The notes under the pieces were generated by a model. That model saw only the letters and a program-made list of their open reading frames with translations. It had not been told where the DNA came from and made no database searches. A program made the position numbers and the translations under genes. 64,000 nucleotides of DNA, taken from contig CALWMV010000001.1 of the NCBI GenBank assembly GCA_944382125.1, forward strand, positions 62,001 through 126,000. The letters are read 5' to 3'. How positions within the stretch are numbered: position 1 is the first letter of the stretch; every line of letters starts with the position of its first letter. This document shows, in pieces, positions 52,051-60,119 of this stretch. The stretch comes from an uncultured Lachnospiraceae bacterium. GTDB lineage: Bacteria; Bacillota; Clostridia; Lachnospirales; Lachnospiraceae.

Positions 52051-54012
52051 TCAGATGTCTTTTTCGATCTTCTTATAATAATCCTTGAAGTATCTGTACA
52101 TCTTAAGGGTATAGTCTGTAAACTGCACTCCAAGATTTTCCTTGTAGACGCCCCAGAGTGCCCATAACAGGCCTCCAAGGGCCATATATCCGTAGACTAG
52201 GCGTCGTTCCAGTGGTTCCGGTCTCCTTCCCAGATAATACTCCATAAGCCTTTCCGCTGCGGCCTCGTCCATATATGAATATATGGCGCACATGCCTATA
52301 TCCATAAGGGGATCGCACATGCCCGCATATTCCCAGTCTATGAGCTTTATCCTGTCCGGATCCCTCTCAGTCTCTGAAAGATCGGCTCCGGGCAGCATGA
52401 TAAAATTATCCGGCACTGAATCTATGTGGCAGAGCTTCATCTCCCGTCCAAGGCCCTCTATATAAGCGCAGAGCCTGTCCTTTTTCTTCCTTACCTCAGC
52501 ATAATCGGAAAATGGTATCGCCGTTGAAAGTTCCTCATCAGCCGGCGCCCTCCCGCTGTTCCCATCTGAAGGGATGACTTCAAAGGCGGGGACTCCGCTG
52601 CTCTGGGCACAGAGCATCTCATAAAAGCTTATCCTTTCCCTTATATCAAAGACATGGCTCACCCTCGCCCCGGACTCATGAAGGCACCTGAGCTTCTTCA
52701 TGCAGTACCGCATATCGGCTTCATTTGAGGGATCAGCATTTCTGGAGCCCTTATAATACCGGGATATCTTATAGCCCGTATCCTCGTCAAGATATATGAG
52801 CTCCTCGGATATTCCCAGATCTCCCACCGCATCATACACTGCCTTTTCCTGATGTCTGTTTATAAGCTTATCCGTGCCTTCTCCCGGTATGCGGCAGATA
52901 TAGTCCTCACCCTTTACCGAGAACAGCCAGGAATTATTGGTCATGCCGGCCTTGAGTCTCTTGATCCTCACTATCTCGGATTCGGGCACTGAAAATACCC
53001 GGCTTACAAGCTGCATGGCTTCTGAGCCGGAGTCATTCTGATATCTGGGATCGAACTGGCGAAGCTCCTCAAGATTTTCAAATTCATAGACAGTATCATT
53101 TGGAAGGAGGTTGATATACATAGTGATATCCTTCCAGCCTTCAGAGCCCCGGATCCTTCCGAAATAGGCGGTCACCCTCTTTCGGGCCCTGCCCTCCAGC
53201 ATCTCCATGAGCACATGCTCCCAGTAGTACTGCTCCGTTCCCGGCATCTCATGATAATACTTAAGCACCGGTATGAAGCTTTCCGAAAATTCCCTTGAAA
53301 AATATGCCGGTCCGTACATATAGTCACAGTCCATGCCGCCGGGATAGGTATCAGTTATCCGTCCTTTTCCGTCGGTCTCCAGCACCCATTCCGAGCAGGA
53401 TCCCTCCGCATGCTGGGCACAGTACCAGGCTGCCGGCTCATAAAGATGGTATATCTCGTTTCTGATCCAGTTGTCGGAATTGAGGATATAGGTATTGTGT
53501 CCCAGAAATTCTTCTGCGGCATAAGATACCGTGGAGATGGTATTGCGCACCGCATATTCCGGATTATATATAAGCTTCACGCCGTAAAGGTCCGTAAGAT
53601 AATCAAACTTTTCCTTCAGGTATCCCACCATGATGGTGATATCCTTTATGCCCGCAGCATGAAGCTGCTTTATCTGCCGCTCTATCATGGGCTCTCCGAA
53701 GACCTCAAGAAGGCCCTTCGGAGTCTCATAAGTAAGGGGCACGAAGCGGGAGCCGAAGCCCGCCGCAAGGATGACGGCCTTCTCCACCTTAAAGGGCTCA
53801 AGATAGGAAAGGCCCTTCTCCGTAATACTATAGCCTGATCCCCTGTCCTCTTTTATAAGGCCGATCTCCCTACACTCGGAAAGGAGACGGTTGCACTTTC
53901 CCAGGGAAATACCTGCTGAGGCTGCAAGCTCCCTCTGGGTCAGCTTTCCGGAGTTCATGGCATCCTTTTGATTTTCATATATTGTCCTTAAGATATATAC
54001 TTTTCTGTCCAT
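52051..54012 (-). CDS. HTH - LicC-type cytidylyltransferase - LicA-type choline kinase fusion
   Basis: 653 residues. An N-terminal winged-helix segment (KLTQRELAASAGISLGKCNR) is followed from about residue 80 by a nucleotidyltransferase (VEKAVILAAGFGSRFVPLT and YETPKGLLEVFGEPMIERQ), typical of LicC/choline-phosphate cytidylyltransferase. From about residue 340 a choline-kinase/APH-type kinase follows, with the Brenner motif CHIDSVPDNFIM and the metal motif LIDWEYAGMCDPLMDIGM. It would phosphorylate choline (or ethanolamine) and activate it with CTP. Fusion puts LicA and LicC steps in one chain, with an HTH of unknown role. Start ATG 54012 is chosen as the family-like start; no strong ribosome site is seen. 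Confidence 0.87.
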   Translation of the reverse strand: MDRKVYILRTIYENQKDAMNSGKLTQRELAASAGISLGKCNRLLSECREIGLIKEDRGSGYSITEKGLSYLEPFKVEKAVILAAGFGSRFVPLTYETPKGLLEVFGEPMIERQIKQLHAAGIKDITIMVGYLKEKFDYLTDLYGVKLIYNPEYAVRNTISTVSYAAEEFLGHNTYILNSDNWIRNEIYHLYEPAAWYCAQHAEGSCSEWVLETDGKGRITDTYPGGMDCDYMYGPAYFSREFSESFIPVLKYYHEMPGTEQYYWEHVLMEMLEGRARKRVTAYFGRIRGSEGWKDITMYINLLPNDTVYEFENLEELRQFDPRYQNDSGSEAMQLVSRVFSVPESEIVRIKRLKAGMTNNSWLFSVKGEDYICRIPGEGTDKLINRHQEKAVYDAVGDLGISEELIYLDEDTGYKISRYYKGSRNADPSNEADMRYCMKKLRCLHESGARVSHVFDIRERISFYEMLCAQSSGVPAFEVIPSDGNSGRAPADEELSTAIPFSDYAEVRKKKDRLCAYIEGLGREMKLCHIDSVPDNFIMLPGADLSETERDPDRIKLIDWEYAGMCDPLMDIGMCAIYSYMDEAAAERLMEYYLGRRPEPLERRLVYGYMALGGLLWALWGVYKENLGVQFTDYTLKMYRYFKDYYKKIEKDI

Positions 54013-54111
54013 GGCTGCAGTATAGCACAGTGCAGGATGGAAAGCCACAGGATTTGTTCAAATTTTCAGTTTGATCCTATTTTATGAACATCAGAGTGAC
54101 AGAAATGCCTG

Positions 54112-54162
54112 AAAACTATCGTCTTGGACTTCCGCTTTGCGATGTCCGACGGCAGAGGTTTT
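54112..54162. terminator. Hairpin related to the 18.5 kb terminator
   Basis: AAAAC..CGTC pairs with GACG..GGTTTT around TTGGAC..GTCC. About four of five bases match the element at 18510-18562, with compensating changes in the stem (CGTC/GACG for TGCC/GGCA). It lies 100 bp upstream of the licCA start and could end a transcript from either side. Confidence 0.65.
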
Positions 54163-54215
54163 GACAGATACCAAAGAAGGATTTTATTATCGTTCAAATA
54201 ATCTGGTTGATCTTA

Positions 54216-54244
54216 TTGTTTTTCCTTCGTCTTTGGTCTATAAT
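54216..54244 (+). promoter_or_regulatory. Promoter of the THF riboswitch and folT
   Basis: TTGTTT (54216-54221), 17 bp, TATAAT (54239-54244). Transcription would begin about 35 bp before the riboswitch. Confidence 0.75.
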
Positions 54245-54284
54245 AAGCCACAACAAATTTGTCCTCACTTTATGTGAGCTTATT

Positions 54285-54464
54285 GGCAGAGTAGGGATAT
54301 ATGTGTAGAAGTGCCGGAAAGACGGGGAGTTGCTTTCCGGACGAAGGAAGCCCAGGCTTCATATGAGCATATGATCAGGCCGCCCCGGCGGATACCTTTC
54401 ATATGCAGAACGGACTTGTCAGCCGGGCAGGGCTTTCGCAGTATTTATCCCGCATCCCGCTGCC
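54285..54464 (+). ncRNA. Tetrahydrofolate riboswitch with enlarged loop
   Basis: P1 GGCAG (54285-54289) pairs with CTGCC (54460-54464); P2 GGGATA pairs with TATCCC. Between them the strongly conserved core is seen: GAGTAGGG, GAAGTGCCGGAAAG, GGGGAGTTGCTTTCCGG, ACGAAGG and near the end CCCGCATCCCGCTGCC. This is the THF-I riboswitch pattern. The segment after ACGAAGG is far longer than usual (about 80 extra nt) and contains its own short hairpins. The downstream CTCC (54583) can pair with the GGAGG of folT, which suggests control of translation. The remainder of 54013-54626 holds the hairpin, the promoter and the linker to folT. Confidence 0.85.
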
Positions 54465-54626
54465 GCATTCACGGGCAACATGATCCCGGATACGGTTGAT
54501 CTCCTGCATCCAGTTTGGTCCTCATATGGCAGGGTCCTGGCTTTTATCCACTAAGGCCGAACATCTTACCGTTCCGCTTTCACTCCCTCTATGCGGCATA
54601 GCTGCCGGCATGGAAGGAGGTTTTTT

Positions 54627-55172
54627 ATGTCAAAGAACAAGACTCTCAGGATCTGCTTTGTGGCACTATGTGCAGCCATGTATGTGCCCATGTCCATGTA
54701 CCTTGCCGTCAACATAGGCACGGTGCGCATCTCATTTGCATCTCTTCCCACGGTCATGATGGCCCTGCTTTTCGGCCCCTGGGAGGCGGTATTTACCGCC
54801 CTCATCGGAGAATTCCTGAAGCAGCTCCTGACCTACGGGATAACCTATACCACGGTATTTTATCTTATTCCTCCGGCTCTCCGGGGACTTACCATCGGCC
54901 TCTTCACCCTGTTCATGATGAAGCAGGAAAAAAAGCCCGAGCAGTACCGTCCTGCCCTCTATCTGGTATGTTCACTGGCTGCCACTCTTACCACCATAGG
55001 CAATACCCTTGTGAACTGGCTTGACAGCATACTGTTCAATTATTACAGCCCCGTGCTGATCTTCGGAGGCATGGCATACCGCTTTGTCATAGGCATAGTT
55101 ACTGCGATCATAGTGGCCACCGTCGCCATTCCCATAGTAAAGCTCCTCCGCAAGCAGGAGATGATGAGATAA
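54627..55172 (+). CDS. folT: ECF transporter S component, folate-type (FolT-like)
   Basis: 181 residues, about six transmembrane helices. AMYVPMSMYLAVNIGTVRIS, FASLPTVMMALLFGPWEAVF and FTALIGEFLKQLLTYGITYT show the FolT/ECF S-component pattern. With a shared EcfAT module elsewhere it would import folates. The THF riboswitch in its leader strongly supports folate as substrate. ATG 54627 follows AAGGAGG by 6 bases; an upstream ATG at 54591 would cover this site. Confidence 0.9.
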   Translation: MSKNKTLRICFVALCAAMYVPMSMYLAVNIGTVRISFASLPTVMMALLFGPWEAVFTALIGEFLKQLLTYGITYTTVFYLIPPALRGLTIGLFTLFMMKQEKKPEQYRPALYLVCSLAATLTTIGNTLVNWLDSILFNYYSPVLIFGGMAYRFVIGIVTAIIVATVAIPIVKLLRKQEMMR

Positions 55173-55192
55173 AAATACTGACAGGTCAGACA

Positions 55193-55238
55193 GAGCCCTG
55201 TCCCTCTGCGCAGATACAGAAGGGCAGGGCTCTTTTCT
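55193..55238 (+). terminator. Terminator of folT
   Basis: AGAGCCCTG and CCCT pair with AGGG and CAGGGCTCT, followed by TTTTC. Confidence 0.9.
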
Positions 55239-55296
55239 TGGCTTTATGAAGCTCCGCCGGGACTCATTTTAAGAAAGCTTATCCCCGGCAATCATT

Positions 55297-55440
55297 TTAT
55301 CTTTTGGGAACCACGGCAAAGAAGCGGAGCTCACTGCTTCCGTCATTCATTATGCTGTGACTGTGACCTTCGGGACAGTAATGACAGATGCCTGGTTCAA
55401 GCTTTTCCTCTCCTTTCTGCAGTACATCCGATAAGCCTGA
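55297..55440 (-). pseudogene. 3' fragment of a cupin-domain gene
   Basis: The minus strand encodes QKGEEKLEPGICHYCPEGHS and then HSIMNDGSSELRFFAVVPKR before the TAA at 55297. This is the C-terminal half of a small cupin protein (metal ligands in the HYCPEGHSHS area). It has no start codon in frame and abuts the fba terminator, so the 5' part has been lost. Confidence 0.7.
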
Positions 55441-55470
55441 AAAAGCGGAGCCCGAAAGCTCCGCTTTTCT
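55439..55470 (-). terminator. Terminator of fba
   Basis: AAAAGCGGAGC-ccgaaa-GCTCCGCTTTT, T-run on the minus strand, 33 bp after the fba stop. Confidence 0.92.
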
Positions 55471-55502
55471 TTGTCAAATGCTCTATTGAACCGAAAGGCT
55501 CT

Positions 55503-56381
55503 TTAGTTTGCTGCACTTCCGATGCTTCCGAACATCTCGCACTTTGTCTTAACGGTCTCCATGATGGCCTCGGTACCGGGCTTAAGGACCTTACGGGGAT
55601 CGAAGCCCTTCTTCTCCTTATCCTTGCCTGCCTCGATATAGGCCCTAGTAGCCTTTGTAAATGCGATCTGGCACTCTGTGTTGACATTGATCTTGGATAC
55701 TCCGAGGGAGATAGCCTTCTTGATCATGTCCTCAGGGATACCTGTGCCGCCGTGAAGCACCAGAGGAAGATCTGCACCGATCTTCTCCTTGATGGCTGCG
55801 AGGGTATCGAAGGAAAGTCCCTGCCAGTTGTCAGGATATACTCCGTGGATATTTCCTATGCCTGCAGCAAGGAAATCAACTCCCAGATCAGCGATCCTCT
55901 TGCACTCGTCGGGATCAGCACACTCGCCCTTTCCAACGACACCATCTTCCTCACCGCCGATGGCTCCTACCTCAGCCTCGATGGAAAGTCCGTGCTCATG
56001 AGCCAGCTTTACCAGCTCCTTGGTCTTCTCTATATTCTCATCGATGGGGAAATGTGATCCGTCGAACATGATTGAGGAGAATCCTGCCTCTATGCACTTT
56101 AAGCATCCTTCGTAGGTACCATGGTCCAGATGAAGTGCTACGGGAACTGTTATGTTGAGCTCCTCAAGCATGCCCTCTACCATATTGGCTACGGTCTTGA
56201 AGCCGCACATATACTTGCCGGCACCCTCGGATACTCCGAGGATAACTGCAGTATTGAGCTCCTGAGCCTCAGTAAGTATGGCCTTGGTCCACTCCAGATT
56301 GTTGATGTTGAACTGTCCTACTGCATAGCCTCCCTTGAGTGCCTTCTGAAGCATCTCTGTTGCGGGTACTAATCTTCCCAT
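55503..56381 (-). CDS. fba: Class II fructose-bisphosphate aldolase
   Basis: 292 residues. GGYAVGQFNINNLEWTKAIL, VALHLDHGTYEGCLKCIEAG, SSIMFDGSHFPIDENIEKTK and LVLHGGTGIPEDMIKKAISL contain the zinc ligands and substrate loop. It cleaves fructose 1,6-bisphosphate in glycolysis. ATG 56381 follows AGGAGG; longer frames are not used. Next to pgi upstream, but separated by about 120 bp. Confidence 0.96.
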   Translation of the reverse strand: MGRLVPATEMLQKALKGGYAVGQFNINNLEWTKAILTEAQELNTAVILGVSEGAGKYMCGFKTVANMVEGMLEELNITVPVALHLDHGTYEGCLKCIEAGFSSIMFDGSHFPIDENIEKTKELVKLAHEHGLSIEAEVGAIGGEEDGVVGKGECADPDECKRIADLGVDFLAAGIGNIHGVYPDNWQGLSFDTLAAIKEKIGADLPLVLHGGTGIPEDMIKKAISLGVSKINVNTECQIAFTKATRAYIEAGKDKEKKGFDPRKVLKPGTEAIMETVKTKCEMFGSIGSAAN

Positions 56382-56502
56382 AATAAAATACCTCCTGTAT
56401 CTTTTCATTTAAATATTCAGGCCGCCCGGAAGTCTCCGGCTCCCGTTCACGGTCATTTGCATATAAATGGTTCCTGCAGGCCTCTGCCCTTAAGCTTCAG
56501 CC

Positions 56503-57852
56503 TTAAAGCCTCTTCTTAAGCTCCTCTGAAAGATCCTCATATCCGGGCTTTCCGAGAAGGGCGAACATGTTCTTCTTATAGCTCTCAACGCCGGGCTGAT
56601 TGAAGGGATTGACTCCCAGGATATATCCGCTCACGCCGCAGGCAAACTCGAAGAAATAGAAGAGCTGTCCGAGGCTCCTTGCATCCTGCTTCGGCATATT
56701 GACCTTGAGGCAGGGCACGTCACCGTCAGTATGAGCAAGCAGTGTACCGTTCATGGCAGACTTGTTGACAAAGTCCACGGTCTTTCCTGCCAGATAATTC
56801 ATGCCGTCAGTATCCTTTTCTTCCTTTTTGAGGACTACCTCTGCGGGGCTCTCATTGATATCAACGACGGTCTCCATCAGTATGCGGGATCCGTCCTGGA
56901 TGAACTGTCCCATGGAGTGAAGGTCTGTGGTAAGGTCCACGGCTGCGGGGAAGATGCCTCTCCTGTCCTTGCCCTCGGACTCTCCGTAAAGCTGCTTCCA
57001 CCACTCGCCTACATAATGGAAGGAAGGCTCGTAGTTGGCAAGTATCTCCACCATCTTGCCCTTTCTGTGGAGCATATTGCGGAATGCGGCATAAAGCATG
57101 GCATCATTTTCATGATAAGGCTTCTCAAGGCAGGCCTTTCTCATCTCTGCCGCTCCCTGCATGAGCATATCTATGTCGCAGCCTGCAACTGCTATGGGCA
57201 GAAGTCCTACTGCGGTAAGAACTGAATAACGTCCGCCTACGTCATCGGGAACCACGAACTCCTCATAGCCTTCCTCATCGGCCAGATTCTTGAGAGCTCC
57301 CCTTGCCTTATCGGTTGTCGCATATATACGGGCAGCGGCCTCCTTCTTTCCGTACTTGGCCTCAAGCTTCTCCTTGAGCACACGGAAAGCGATGGCAGGC
57401 TCAGTGGTGGTGCCGGACTTGGATATGATATTGACGGAGAAATCCCTGTCTCCTATGAGCTCGATCAGATCTGAAAGATACTTGGAGCTTATGGAATTGC
57501 CTGCAAAGAATATCTGAGGATACTTCCTGTCAGCCTTGTCCATCACATTATAAAATGTGTTGGTAAGGAACTCTATGGCAGCTCTTGCGCCAAGGTAGGA
57601 GCCTCCTATTCCTGCTACTACAAGCACCTCTGAATCTGACTGGATCTTCTTTGCGGCCTTCTTTATGCGGTCGAACTCTTCCTTATCATAGTTGACCGGG
57701 AGATCTACCCATCCAAGGAAATCATTGCCTGCTCCGGTACCCTTTACTAGCTCCGTGCGGGCAGCCTCAGTGGTCTTCTCGAAATTGTCGATCTCGTCCT
57801 TTGAAATAAACTTAAGTGCCTTGGAATAATCCAGGCTTACGCACTCGGACAT
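56503..57852 (-). CDS. pgi: Glucose-6-phosphate isomerase
   Basis: 449 residues from ATG 57852, with GGAGGAGG upstream. [58 protein letters not shown] and [19 protein letters not shown] are the standard family motifs. It interconverts glucose- and fructose-6-phosphate in the cytosol. A frame of the same phase continues upstream through the hairpin repeat for 179 codons but is not coding. The repeat copy B ends about 77 bp before the start. Confidence 0.96.
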   Translation of the reverse strand: MSECVSLDYSKALKFISKDEIDNFEKTTEAARTELVKGTGAGNDFLGWVDLPVNYDKEEFDRIKKAAKKIQSDSEVLVVAGIGGSYLGARAAIEFLTNTFYNVMDKADRKYPQIFFAGNSISSKYLSDLIELIGDRDFSVNIISKSGTTTEPAIAFRVLKEKLEAKYGKKEAAARIYATTDKARGALKNLADEEGYEEFVVPDDVGGRYSVLTAVGLLPIAVAGCDIDMLMQGAAEMRKACLEKPYHENDAMLYAAFRNMLHRKGKMVEILANYEPSFHYVGEWWKQLYGESEGKDRRGIFPAAVDLTTDLHSMGQFIQDGSRILMETVVDINESPAEVVLKKEEKDTDGMNYLAGKTVDFVNKSAMNGTLLAHTDGDVPCLKVNMPKQDARSLGQLFYFFEFACGVSGYILGVNPFNQPGVESYKKNMFALLGKPGYEDLSEELKKRL

Positions 57853-57928
57853 GGTCTGCCTCCTCCTTGGTATAACAAACATATTGAATGGTCTGATCCG
57901 CAGAAGCGGAACTATCTCATTTGGAACG

Positions 57929-58085
57929 ATTATACCACAGCCGCAAGCGAAGAAAGCACGAGCACAGCGAGTATTTACTTCAATCGGCTGTGGTATGAGC
58001 AATCTCCGATTGCGAATAGTATAACCGGCAGCTATGCTGCCGCAGGCTGCAATGCAGCCTTGTTCGCATTTGCGGATATTATACC
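57929..58085. repeat. Multi-hairpin intergenic repeat, copy B
   Basis: Bounded by ATTATACC at 57929 and 58078. Order of stems: ATACCACAGCCG (57932) with CGGCTGTGGTAT (57985) enclosing GAAG..CTTC; GCAATC-tcc-GATTGC; GGCAGC-tat-GCTGCC; AGGCTGC-aat-GCAGCCT; and TGTTCGCATTTGCGGATA. Loops and linkers (GAAGAAAGC, ATTTACTTC, GGTATGAGCAA, GCGAATAGTATAACC) match copy A at 1945-2113, while the stems differ on both sides. The gap 57853-58306 holds this repeat, then the ade leader. Confidence 0.85.
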
Positions 58086-58103
58086 ATAAAAAGGATATTT
58101 TTG

Positions 58104-58132
58104 TTGCAGTTTTCTTAAAACCCATGTATAAT
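58104..58132 (+). promoter_or_regulatory. Promoter of the ade operon leader
   Basis: TTGCAG (58104-58109), 17 bp, TATAAT (58127-58132). Confidence 0.8.
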
Positions 58133-58174
58133 TCCGCTGTATCAGTTGTTTTGTTTTTCTGAAGGAGCGGAAGG

Positions 58175-58240
58175 TTGACTACTCTCCCAATATCTGAACA
58201 GATATCAAACAGAATCTTGGAAGTCCATGGCTGCATATAA
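58175..58240 (+). CDS. Possible leader peptide of the ade operon
   Basis: A 21-codon frame starts at TTG 58175, seven bases after AAGGAG, and reads [20 protein letters not shown] plus Ile before TAA. Its stop codon lies in the loop of the terminator hairpin at 58222-58261, the arrangement expected when a ribosome position decides whether the terminator forms. It could also be chance. No codon bias toward a purine-related amino acid is evident. Confidence 0.35.
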   Translation: MTTLPISEQISNRILEVHGCI

Positions 58241-58261
58241 GCAGAGCCAGGGGCTTTTTTT
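58222..58261 (+). terminator. Terminator-like hairpin inside the ade leader
   Basis: AGTCC(a)TGGCT pairs with AGCCA GGGGCT around CTGC-atataa-GCAG and is followed by seven T. It stands between the promoter and the ade start, so it should stop transcripts unless an alternative structure forms. Confidence 0.72.
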
Positions 58262-58306
58262 AATTTCATGAGCCATATAATGTGAAGTTTTTTAAGGAGG
58301 AAAGAT

Positions 58307-60085
58307 ATGAGAGTTAATAAGACCGCAGACAGGAGCCGCCTCATCGCAGCTGCCATGGGCAAGATCCCCTGTGACCTCACAGTGGGCAATATACGTCTTC
58401 TGAATGTATTTACCGGCGAGATTTATCCCGCAGAGGTGGACATACTTGACGGGATGGTGGTCAGGGTCCGCACCGAGGGCGAGGACGCTCTCCTTTCCTC
58501 CGGTGAGTATTATGACGGCGAGGGCAGATATCTGATCCCGGGTTTCATAGATACTCACATGCATGTGGAAAGCACCATGATGATCCCTGAAAATCTCAGC
58601 AGGGCCATCATTCCCTGGGGCACCACCACGGTATGCACCGATCCCCATGAGATCGGCAATGTCATGGGCATAGAGGGTGTCCGCTTCATGCTCGATAATT
58701 CAAAGCTTTCAGCCCTCAGGCAGTATGCCCTTGCACCCTCCTGCGTACCCGCAGTTCCCGGAAAGGAAGCCACCGGAGCAGTATTTTCAGCCAAGGAAGT
58801 CGGGGAGCTTCTGGATACGGAGGGTGTGATCGGCATAGCGGAGATCATGGATTTCATCGGAGTTTATCAGGATTCCGAGCGTATGCACAGCATTATCGAC
58901 GAGGGTATAAAGCGTGACATGTACCTTCAGGGCCATGCTCCCTATGTGATGGGCAAGGAGCTGGCGGCCTACCGTATAGGCGGACCCATAAGCGACCACG
59001 AAAGCGCCACCGCAGAGGAGGTGCGTCAGAAGCTCAGGGCCGGCATCCATGTGAACCTGCGTTCCAGCTCCCTTTCCGGAAGGCTCAACTTCCTCGTGGA
59101 CGGCTGCAGGGATCTCCGCTGGAAGGACTGCATATCCATATGCACGGATGATGTCCATGCAAAGGATCTGCTTACCGTCGGCCACATCAATAATGTGGTG
59201 AAGATGTGCATAGAAGAAGGACTTGAGGATGTGGACGTGATCCGCATGGCCACGCTTAATCCCGCAAGGGAATACGGCTTTGAGGATCTGGGCGCCATCG
59301 CTCCCGGATATATAGCAGATATGCAGCTTGTGGATGAGCTCAATGGCTGCAGGCCCCATGCCGTATTTGCAGCGGGCAGGCTCGTCGCAAAGGACGGCCG
59401 CTATCTGGGAGAGGATAAACCTTCCGAAAAGATAGATATCAAAAATACCGTGGATATCCCTCAGATACATTCCGCAGAAGATTTTCTCCTTCGGGTCCCC
59501 GAGGGCTATGCCAAGGATCATATCACCGTAAATGTATTAAAGCCCAGGGAGGATAACCGCAAGCTTCGGGTGCTCGTTCCCACTGAGCTTCCGGTAAAGG
59601 ACGGACATGTGGACATCTCCGATCATCCTGAGCTCTGCTTCGTAAGCTCCGTGAACCGCTACGGATCAGGAGACATGGCCACAGCCGTATTTGCTGATTT
59701 CGGCCTTCTGAGAGGAGCCATGGCATCGACCGTCTCCCATGACAGCCACAACCTGACCATAGTATACAGGGATCCCGACGATGCCTATAAGGCAGCCATG
59801 GAGCTCAAGTCATGCGGAGGAGGAGTCTGTGCAGTATGCGGAGAGCTTGATTTCTCAGATGTGCTGGAGCTCCCCGTTGCAGGCCTCATGTCCACGGAAA
59901 GCTGCGAGAAGATAGCTCCCCATGTGGAGGCACTCAAGACCTCCATCGACCGCATCACCAACGGCAGCGTTCCCGTACTTGCCACGGCGGTCATCTCCCT
60001 TCCGGTAGTACCCGGCTATGTCATAACTGATCTCGGCATAGTTGACGGACTTACCCAGGAATTTGTCCCTGTATTTGCAGATTAA
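58307..60085 (+). CDS. ade: Adenine deaminase
   Basis: 592 residues. The amidohydrolase metal motif [70 protein letters not shown] and the C-terminal domain with [16 protein letters not shown] match bacterial Ade. It converts adenine to hypoxanthine and ammonia. It is the first gene of ade-purB-purA-mtnN, with AAGGAGG seven bases before ATG. The enzyme would consume adenine released by MtnN at the end of the same operon. Confidence 0.95.
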   Translation: MRVNKTADRSRLIAAAMGKIPCDLTVGNIRLLNVFTGEIYPAEVDILDGMVVRVRTEGEDALLSSGEYYDGEGRYLIPGFIDTHMHVESTMMIPENLSRAIIPWGTTTVCTDPHEIGNVMGIEGVRFMLDNSKLSALRQYALAPSCVPAVPGKEATGAVFSAKEVGELLDTEGVIGIAEIMDFIGVYQDSERMHSIIDEGIKRDMYLQGHAPYVMGKELAAYRIGGPISDHESATAEEVRQKLRAGIHVNLRSSSLSGRLNFLVDGCRDLRWKDCISICTDDVHAKDLLTVGHINNVVKMCIEEGLEDVDVIRMATLNPAREYGFEDLGAIAPGYIADMQLVDELNGCRPHAVFAAGRLVAKDGRYLGEDKPSEKIDIKNTVDIPQIHSAEDFLLRVPEGYAKDHITVNVLKPREDNRKLRVLVPTELPVKDGHVDISDHPELCFVSSVNRYGSGDMATAVFADFGLLRGAMASTVSHDSHNLTIVYRDPDDAYKAAMELKSCGGGVCAVCGELDFSDVLELPVAGLMSTESCEKIAPHVEALKTSIDRITNGSVPVLATAVISLPVVPGYVITDLGIVDGLTQEFVPVFAD

Positions 60086-60119
60086 AATAATAGGATCTTT
60101 TTAAGGAAAACAGAAAACT

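Noticed and set aside
58133..58306. Purine riboswitch upstream of ade.
   Set aside because: The conserved junction segments and loop-loop sequences of that class are not found in the leader.
57853..58389. An N-terminal extension of pgi by 179 codons.
   Set aside because: The extension is mostly the hairpin repeat and the ade leader region; the family start and GGAGGAGG ribosome site are at 57852.
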